A model generated the notes under the pieces. That model was not told the DNA's origin. It ran no database searches and worked only from the letters and a program-made list of their open reading frames with translations. Position numbers and translations under genes: made by a program. This document shows positions 58,811 to 64,000 of a stretch of 64,000 nt of DNA, piece by piece (within the stretch, counting starts at the first letter, position 1; each line of letters opens with the position of its first letter). The DNA is from Actinomadura sp. K4S16 (GTDB taxonomy: Bacteria > Actinomycetota > Actinomycetes > Streptosporangiales > Streptosporangiaceae): positions 496,001-560,000 of the forward strand of contig NZ_BDDE01000013.1 of the NCBI RefSeq assembly GCF_008327685.1. Direction: 5' to 3'.

Positions 58811-59163
58811 TCGCGTTCCGGCCTCCCCCCTTGGCTGCGCGAGGCGGCGCACGTCCCCGGCCTGCGCGTGGAGATGAGCGGCGACGCCGTCGCGCCCCCG
58901 GAGGAGCGCGCACTGCCCCGCCGCCCGGCACGACGCAGCGCCGGGCCTACGACCTGCTCGCGGACGGGTTCGGCCCCGGGATCAACGGGCCGCTGCCGAG
59001 CGCACCGGCCGCGAGCCCGCCGAGGTCCGCGCCCCTCACGGACGCGGCCTTCGGCGTGATGCTCGACCTGATGATCCGCTGGTCGGAGGATCCGTCCCTG
59101 GACCTTCCCGAGGCGCTGGACGAGTCCCTCGCCCTCGCCCCGATCGACCCGGGCGCGCCGTGA
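58811..59163 (+). pseudogene. Remnants of an MMPL-family transporter fused to an unrelated 3' end
   Basis: One frame reads WLREAAHVPGLRVEMSGDAV and another TTQRRAYDLLADGFGPGING followed by PL, both hallmark stretches of MMPL/RND lipid exporters, in the wrong relative order and spacing and in different frames. Downstream in the second frame LTDAAFGVMLDLMIRWSEDP runs to the TGA at 59161-59163 and resembles the C-terminal helices of a different protein. No membrane segment survives. The open frame from 58780 is therefore not a functional gene. Confidence 0.6.
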
Positions 59164-59181
59164 ACCGGGCGCCGGGCCCGG

Positions 59182-59652
59182 TCAGCCGAACTGGCCGGGC
59201 TGGTAGCCGCCGGCGGGCTGCCGGGTGATGACGTTCATGCGGTTCCAGGTGTTGATGAGGGCGATCAGGGACACCAGCCCGGCGAGCTGCTCCTCGTCGT
59301 AGTGCTTGGCGGCGTTCGCCCAGACCTCGTCGGAGACGCCGGGGCCGTCGGCGAGCCGGGTCCCCTCCTCCGCCAGCTCCAGGGCGGCGCGCTCGGCGTC
59401 GGTGAAGACCGTGGCCTCCCGCCAGGCCGCGACGAGGTTGAGGCGCACCGAGGTCTCACCCGCGTGGGCGGCGTCCTTGCTGTGCATGTCGACGCAGAAG
59501 CCGCACCCGTTGATCTGGCTGGCCCGGAGCTCCACCAGATGCGCCGTCGCGAGCGGCAGCCCCGAGTTCGTCACGGCCTTGGACGCCGACAGGAGGTACT
59601 TCATGAACTTTCCGCCGGTCTCGGTGTCGTAGTAGGTGAATCGGGCGTCCAT
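59182..59652 (-). CDS. AhpD/carboxymuconolactone-decarboxylase-family peroxidase-like protein
   Basis: 156 residues, ATG 59652 six bases after AAGGAG. The redox motif is RASQINGCGFCVDMHSKDAA, the CxxC-x3-H signature of AhpD-like alkylhydroperoxidases; preceded by LATAHLVELR and followed by FTDAERAALELAEEGTRLAD and a tail with LINTWNRMNV. Reduces organic peroxides or serves as a disulfide partner. Its upstream region has the short dyad GTGAC/GTCAC at 59728-59741; the ligand is unknown. Confidence 0.9.
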   Translation of the reverse strand: MDARFTYYDTETGGKFMKYLLSASKAVTNSGLPLATAHLVELRASQINGCGFCVDMHSKDAAHAGETSVRLNLVAAWREATVFTDAERAALELAEEGTRLADGPGVSDEVWANAAKHYDEEQLAGLVSLIALINTWNRMNVITRQPAGGYQPGQFG

Positions 59653-59825
59653 GGTGGTCTCCTTGCCATATGGAGGGTTACACCAGGTTGACGATTCACC
59701 CCACCGCAGTGTGACAGCGTGCCCGGAGTGACCCCCGTCACCCCGAACGCGTAGCAGCCGGACGACCGCAGGCGGGCGGTCATGTCCCCCGGCCCGCGGC
59801 CCGGATCCGCGACCGGGCCCCCGGC

Positions 59826-60089
59826 TCAGTTGCAGGTGACCCCCCAGACCTTGATGAGGGACTTCGGCACCTTCGGGCACGGGTTCCCGCCGGTGTCGCC
59901 GAGGTACTCCCAGTCGGTGCCGTTGGAACTGCGCCACACGTGCGGCCCGTCCTGGGAGGTCATGGGCTGGTCGGTGAGGCTGATGTCGGCGAGCGCGTAG
60001 TAGACGCCGCCGGTCTTGCCGAGGTGGGCGTCCTTCGGCCCGTCCACCTTGTCCGTCGACTCCTCGGGGTACTGCGCCATCATCTTCAT
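59826..60089 (-). CDS. Short unrecognised protein, probably truncated at the 5' end
   Basis: 87 residues from ATG 60089 (MKMMAQYPEESTDKVDGPKD, then SLTDQPMTSQDGPHVWRSSN and GTDWEYLGDTGGNPCPKVPK), ending WGVTCN. The frame stays open upstream (VVGASYPGAGGLKDAYL) without a start codon or ribosome site, and a PHVWRSSNGTDWEYLGDTGG segment is what I would expect at the C-terminus of a longer secreted protein, with its two Cys as a disulfide. I therefore suspect a remnant. Confidence 0.45.
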   Translation of the reverse strand: MKMMAQYPEESTDKVDGPKDAHLGKTGGVYYALADISLTDQPMTSQDGPHVWRSSNGTDWEYLGDTGGNPCPKVPKSLIKVWGVTCN

Positions 60090-60222
60090 CAGGTAGGCGT
60101 CCTTCAGCCCACCGGCGCCGGGGTAGGAAGCCCCTACTACCCCCGTTCGGGGGTGGCGTCGGTCACCCGGATGGCCAACGATCCTTCTGACCGGGTGCCC
60201 GTGCGGCTACGAGGGAGAGACC

Positions 60223-61905
60223 ATGCCCGCAGTCGAGTTCCGCGCGGCGCGCGACTTCCTGCTCGCGCACCGCGACGACTACGCGACGGCGTACGAGAAG
60301 TTCCGCTGGCCGGTGCTGACCGGTTTCAACTGGGCGCTGGACTGGTTCGACAAGATCGCCGAGGGCAACGACTCGCCCGCGCTGTGGATCGTCGAGGAGG
60401 ACGGCGCCGAGGCCAGGTACTCGTTCTCGCAGCTGTCGCGGCGGTCGAACCAGGTGGCGAACCTGCTGCGCCGGGCGGGGGTGCGGCGCGGCGACCGGAT
60501 CATCCTGATGCTCGGCAACCAGGTCGAGCTGTGGGAGACCGTGCTCGCGGCGATGAAGCTCGGCGCGATCATGATCCCGTGCACGCCGCTGCTCGGCACG
60601 GCCGACCTCCAGGACCGGCTGACGCGCGGCAGGGCCCGGCACGTGGTGACCGCCTCGTCCGAGACCGGGAAGTTCGACGGTGTCGAGGGCGAGTTCACGA
60701 AGATCGCCGTGGGCGAGCCGGTGGAGGGGTGGCTGCGGTACGCCGACGCCTACGAGGAGGGCGAGTCCTTCACCCCGTACGGCCTGACGATGTCGCGGGA
60801 CACGCTGCTGCTGTACTTCACGTCCGGGACGACGGCCAAGCCGAAGCTGGTCGAGCACACCCACGCGTCCTACCCGGCCGGGCACCTGTCGACGATGTAC
60901 TGGATCGGGCTGCGGCCCGGAGACGTCCATCTGAACATCTCGTCGCCGGGGTGGGCCAAGCACGCGTGGAGCAACATCTTCGCGCCGTGGGACGCCGAGG
61001 CGTGCGTGTTCATCTTCAACTACACCCGGTTCGACCCCGACCGGCTCCTCGACACCCTCGAACGGTGCGGCGTGACGAGCTTCTGCGCGCCGCCGACCGT
61101 GTGGCGGATGCTGATCCAGGCCGACCTCGGACGGCTCGGCAGGCCGCCCCGCGAGGTCGTCGCGGCCGGCGAGCCGCTGAACCCCGAGGTGATCGAGCGG
61201 GTGAAGGAGGCGTGGGGCCGCACGATCCGGGACGGCTTCGGGCAGACCGAGACGACCGTCCAGATCGCCAACACGCCCGGCCAGCCGGTCAAGCCCGGCT
61301 CGATGGGGCGTCCCGTGCCCGGCTACAAGGTGGCGCTGATCGACCCGCTGACGGGGGAGCCGGGCGACGAGGGCGAGATCTGCCTCGACCTGGAGGACCG
61401 CCCGCTCGGGCTGATGACCGGCTACCACGGCGACGAGGAGCGCACCGAGGAGGCGATGGCCGGCGGCTACTACCACACCGGCGACATCGGCTCCCGCGAC
61501 GAGGACGGGTACATCACCTATGTCGGGCGCGCCGACGACGTGTTCAAGGCGTCCGACTACAAGATCTCGCCGTTCGAGCTGGAGAGCGTGCTGATCGAGC
61601 ACGAGGCGGTGGCGGAGGCCGCGGTCGTGCCGTCGCCCGACCCGGTTCGGCTGGCCGTCCCGAAGGCCTACGTCACGCTCGCGGCCGGCTGGGCGCCGGA
61701 CGCGGAGACGGCGAAGGCGATCTTCGCGCACTGCCGGGAGCAGCTGTCGCCCTACAAGCGGGTCCGGCTGCTGGAGTTCGCCGAGCTGCCGAAGACGATC
61801 TCCGGCAAGATCCGCCGGGTGGAGCTGCGGGCCAGCGAGATCGACAAGCATCCGGGCGAGGGCGACCGCCCGGAGGGCGAGTTCCGCGAGGAGGACCTTC
61901 GATGA
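60223..61905 (+). CDS. Medium-chain/aryl acyl-CoA synthetase (ANL superfamily)
   Basis: 560 residues, ATG 60223 after GAGGGAGAGACC. ANL motifs: LLLYFTSGTTAKPKLVEHTH (phosphate loop), the adenine motif GFGQTETTVQIANTPG, YYHTGDIGSRDEDGYITYVG with the ribose Asp, DDVFKASDYKISPFELESVL, and the catalytic Lys in LPKTISGKIRRVELR. The N-terminus (RAARDFLLAHRDDYATAYEK) and overall length match the ACSM-like branch acting on medium-chain or branched acids. It adenylates a carboxylate and transfers it to CoA. Stop overlaps the next synthetase start (ATGA). Confidence 0.92.
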   Translation: MPAVEFRAARDFLLAHRDDYATAYEKFRWPVLTGFNWALDWFDKIAEGNDSPALWIVEEDGAEARYSFSQLSRRSNQVANLLRRAGVRRGDRIILMLGNQVELWETVLAAMKLGAIMIPCTPLLGTADLQDRLTRGRARHVVTASSETGKFDGVEGEFTKIAVGEPVEGWLRYADAYEEGESFTPYGLTMSRDTLLLYFTSGTTAKPKLVEHTHASYPAGHLSTMYWIGLRPGDVHLNISSPGWAKHAWSNIFAPWDAEACVFIFNYTRFDPDRLLDTLERCGVTSFCAPPTVWRMLIQADLGRLGRPPREVVAAGEPLNPEVIERVKEAWGRTIRDGFGQTETTVQIANTPGQPVKPGSMGRPVPGYKVALIDPLTGEPGDEGEICLDLEDRPLGLMTGYHGDEERTEEAMAGGYYHTGDIGSRDEDGYITYVGRADDVFKASDYKISPFELESVLIEHEAVAEAAVVPSPDPVRLAVPKAYVTLAAGWAPDAETAKAIFAHCREQLSPYKRVRLLEFAELPKTISGKIRRVELRASEIDKHPGEGDRPEGEFREEDLR

Positions 61906-63545
61906 ACCTCTCCTACGCGTCGGGCATCTCGACCACGCCGCTGCTCGGCGACACCATCGGCGCGAACCTCGACAAGACGGTCGCGGCGCACTCGGAGCGG
62001 GACGCGCTCGTCGAGCGGTCGTCCGGCCGCCGCTGGACCTACGAGCAGTTCTCCGACGACGTGGACGCCGTCGCGCTCGGCCTCCGCGACCTCGGCGTCG
62101 TCAAGGGCGACCGGGTGGGCATCTGGGCGCCGAACTGCGCCGAGTGGATGCTCGTCCAGTACGCGACGGCCAAGCTCGGGGCGATCCTCGTCAACATCAA
62201 CCCCGCCTACCGGGTGCACGAGCTGGAGTTCGTCCTCAACCAGGCGGGCATCCGGACGCTCGTCGCGGCACCGGTGTTCAAGACGTCCGACTACGCCGCG
62301 ATGATCGAGCAGGTGCGGCCCAAGTGCGCCGCGCTGCGCGACGTCGTGCTCATCGGCACGCCCGGATGGGACGCGCTGCTGGAGGCGGGCCGCACCCCGG
62401 CGCCGGGCGTGCTCGAGGAGATCGGGCGGACGCTCACCGCCGACGACCCGATCAACATCCAGTACACGTCCGGGACGACGGGGTTCCCCAAGGGCGCGAC
62501 GCTGTCGCACCACAACATCCTGAACAACGGCTACTTCGTCGGCGAGCTGTGCGGCTACGACGAGGAGGACCGCATCTGCGTCCCCGTCCCCTTCTACCAC
62601 TGCTTCGGCATGGTGATGGGCAACCTCGCGGCGACGAGCCACGGCGCGTGCATCGTGATCCCGGCGCCCGCGTTCGACCCGAAGGCGACGCTGGAGGCGG
62701 TCGCGGCCGAGCGCTGCACCTCGCTGTACGGGGTGCCGACGATGTTCATCGCCGTCCTGAACGAGCCGTCGCTGACCGGGCTCGACCTGTCCGGCCTGCG
62801 CACCGGGATCATGGCCGGGTCGCCGTGCCCGGTCGAGGTGATGAAGCAGGTCATCGAGCGGCTCGGGATGAGCGAGGTCGCGATCTGCTACGGCATGACC
62901 GAGACGTCGCCGGTGTCCACGCAGACCCGCGCGGGCGACTCGCTGGAGCGCCGCGTGTCCACGGTCGGGACCGTGCTGCCGCACCTGGAGGTCAAGGTCG
63001 TCGACCCCGAGACGGGCGTGACCGTCCCGCGCGGCGTGCCCGGCGAGTTCTGCACGCGCGGCTACTCGGTGATGCTCGGCTACTGGAACGAGCCCGAGAA
63101 GACGGCGGAGGCCGTGGACGCCGCCCGCTGGATGCACACCGGCGACCTCGCGGTGATGGACGAGGAGGGCTACGTCAACATCACCGGCCGGATCAAGGAC
63201 ATGGTGATCCGGGGCGGGGAGAACATCTACCCGCGCGAGATCGAGGAGTTCCTCTACACCCATCCCGACATCGTCGACGCGCAGGTGATCGGCGTCCCGG
63301 ACGAGAAGTACGGCGAGGAGCTGATGGCCTGGGTGCGGCTCCGCGAGGGCGTGCCGGGCCTGACCGCGGGCGAGCTGCGCGCGTTCTGCGAGGGCAAGCT
63401 CGCCCACTACAAGATCCCCCGCTACGTGCACGTGGTGGAGGAGTTCCCGATGACGGTCACCGGCAAGATCCGCAAGGTGCAGATGCGCGCCGAGGCGGTC
63501 GACATCCTCGGCCTGGAGGACGTCGCCGCGGCACGGCACGCCTAG
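61902..63545 (+). CDS. Fatty acyl-CoA synthetase (FadD-like, ANL superfamily)
   Basis: 547 residues, ATG 61902 coupled to the previous gene. Motifs: NIQYTSGTTGFPKGATLSHH, AICYGMTETSPVSTQTRAGD, WMHTGDLAVMDEEGYVNITG, RIKDMVIRGGENIYPREIEE and the catalytic Lys in PMTVTGKIRKVQMR. The N-terminal segment GISTTPLLGDTIGANLDKTV is typical of the FadD35/AcsF-like actinobacterial group. Two tandem synthetases of different branches in one operon suggests activation of acids of different length or class for the same pathway. Confidence 0.93.
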   Translation: MNLSYASGISTTPLLGDTIGANLDKTVAAHSERDALVERSSGRRWTYEQFSDDVDAVALGLRDLGVVKGDRVGIWAPNCAEWMLVQYATAKLGAILVNINPAYRVHELEFVLNQAGIRTLVAAPVFKTSDYAAMIEQVRPKCAALRDVVLIGTPGWDALLEAGRTPAPGVLEEIGRTLTADDPINIQYTSGTTGFPKGATLSHHNILNNGYFVGELCGYDEEDRICVPVPFYHCFGMVMGNLAATSHGACIVIPAPAFDPKATLEAVAAERCTSLYGVPTMFIAVLNEPSLTGLDLSGLRTGIMAGSPCPVEVMKQVIERLGMSEVAICYGMTETSPVSTQTRAGDSLERRVSTVGTVLPHLEVKVVDPETGVTVPRGVPGEFCTRGYSVMLGYWNEPEKTAEAVDAARWMHTGDLAVMDEEGYVNITGRIKDMVIRGGENIYPREIEEFLYTHPDIVDAQVIGVPDEKYGEELMAWVRLREGVPGLTAGELRAFCEGKLAHYKIPRYVHVVEEFPMTVTGKIRKVQMRAEAVDILGLEDVAAARHA

Positions 63546-63599
63546 GTTCGTCCATCTCCGGACTTTCGTGCCGGGGGTCCGGCAGGGCATTCTCGGAAC

Positions 63600-64000
63600 A
63601 TGGGCGATGACGTGGGAGCCGTCCGGTCGGCGGTGCTGACGCTGCAGCGCACCACCGGCCTGCCCATGGTGTTCGGCGGCGCGCTCAGCGGCCAGGACCG
63701 GCTGGTGATCACCGAGCTGGTCGGCAACACGACCGACTCGCTGAACGGCCTCGTCGTGCGGCACGGCAACGGGCTCGGCGGCAAGGCGATGGCCATGGGG
63801 CGCCCCGCCTGGGTCAGCAACTACCCGTGCTCGGCGTCGATCAGCCACGACTACGACAAGCCCGTCGGGCGCGAGGGGCTGCTGTCGATCGTCGCGGTCC
63901 CGATCGTCGTGCGGCGGCGCGTCCGCGGCGTCCTCTACGGCGCGCTGCGCGAGCCCCTCTCGCTCGCCGACCGCGTCGTGGGCGCGGCCGTGGAGGCGGC
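63600..64000 (+). CDS. GAF-domain protein, 3' end outside window
   Basis: Begins at ATG 63600 and runs past the window edge. The first 130 residues form a GAF domain: VRSAVLTLQRTTGLPMVFGG, LVVRHGNGLGGKAMAMGRPA, WVSNYPCSASISHDYDKPVG and VPIVVRRRVRGVLYGALREP. In actinomycetes this start usually belongs to GAF-LuxR regulators or GAF-containing acyl-CoA-linked regulators; the effector part is not visible. No ribosome site precedes the ATG. 54 bases after the FadD-like gene, so it may regulate that operon. Confidence 0.75.
   Translation, partial: MGDDVGAVRSAVLTLQRTTGLPMVFGGALSGQDRLVITELVGNTTDSLNGLVVRHGNGLGGKAMAMGRPAWVSNYPCSASISHDYDKPVGREGLLSIVAVPIVVRRRVRGVLYGALREPLSLADRVVGAAVEA

Noticed and set aside
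58780..59163. Treating the 127-residue open frame as a real gene
   Set aside because: It mixes MMPL pieces with unrelated sequence, has no ribosome site and contains low-complexity Arg/Pro tracts.
59728..59741. GTGAC-CCCC-GTCAC as an operator of the AhpD-like gene
   Set aside because: Arms of five bases are too short to distinguish from chance; mentioned only in the gene entry.

Overview
The window is high-GC DNA with dense short-gap operons, frequent GTG starts and many overlapping stop/start pairs (ATGA, GTGA, TGATG). Large SARP and LAL regulators, an actinobacterial-type class Ia ribonucleotide reductase under a B12 riboswitch, sigma-B-like GNNT-N15-GGGTAY promoters and a monooxygenase-truncated globin fusion point to a filamentous actinomycete. 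A Thermomonosporaceae/Actinomadura-like genome is my best guess, but that is inference. I see no tRNA, rRNA, CRISPR array, insertion sequence or phage gene; the window reads as ordinary chromosome with several decayed gene remnants.

1-10 kb: the end of a CocE/NonD hydrolase, a frameshifted arginase-family gene, an unrecognised two-part protein, a GlxA regulator coupled to a DJ-1 paralogue, an LCP cell-wall ligase, a tiny basic protein with an ideal ribosome site, an RsbW-like kinase, an orphan sensor kinase and an imine-reductase-like enzyme. 10-17 kb: a SARP/AfsR regulator, an arylamine N-acetyltransferase and a LAL regulator. 17-19 kb: a stress-type cluster (hemerythrin, DUF3140, small hydrophilic proteins) with sigma-B-like promoters. 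19-25 kb: a PLP decarboxylase, purC, a secreted chitinase, a NarL-type two-component pair and YccF.

25-36 kb is regulatory: a MerR-HEAT fusion with a HEAT partner behind a MerR-type promoter, two separate YciI/ECF42-like sigma modules sharing an upstream promoter motif, an AraC-VOC pair, a cyclase-family enzyme with a decayed partial copy, a Sel1 protein, and SnoaL/HxlR genes. 35.3-37.5 kb holds a coupled trio: nitronate monooxygenase, a small T4-Pnk-like P-loop kinase and a Thg1-like reverse polymerase, a candidate RNA-repair module.

37-49 kb is mostly catabolic: hydroxyacid dehydrogenase, alcohol dehydrogenase plus P450, crotonase plus AidB-like dehydrogenase opposite a PaaX regulator, two membrane-associated unknowns, and a thioesterase-dehydrogenase pair. 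49.5-54.4 kb holds Fe/Mn superoxide dismutase under a Nur-like box, and nrdAB controlled by paired NrdR-like boxes, a cobalamin riboswitch and an adjacent terminator; nrdA carries an in-frame tandem GC-palindrome insertion. 54.4-64 kb holds a copper cluster (membrane protein, YcnI, CopC), the ABM-globin fusion, GNAT enzymes, an MMPL-transporter remnant, an AhpD-like protein, two coupled acyl-CoA synthetases and the start of a GAF-domain protein.
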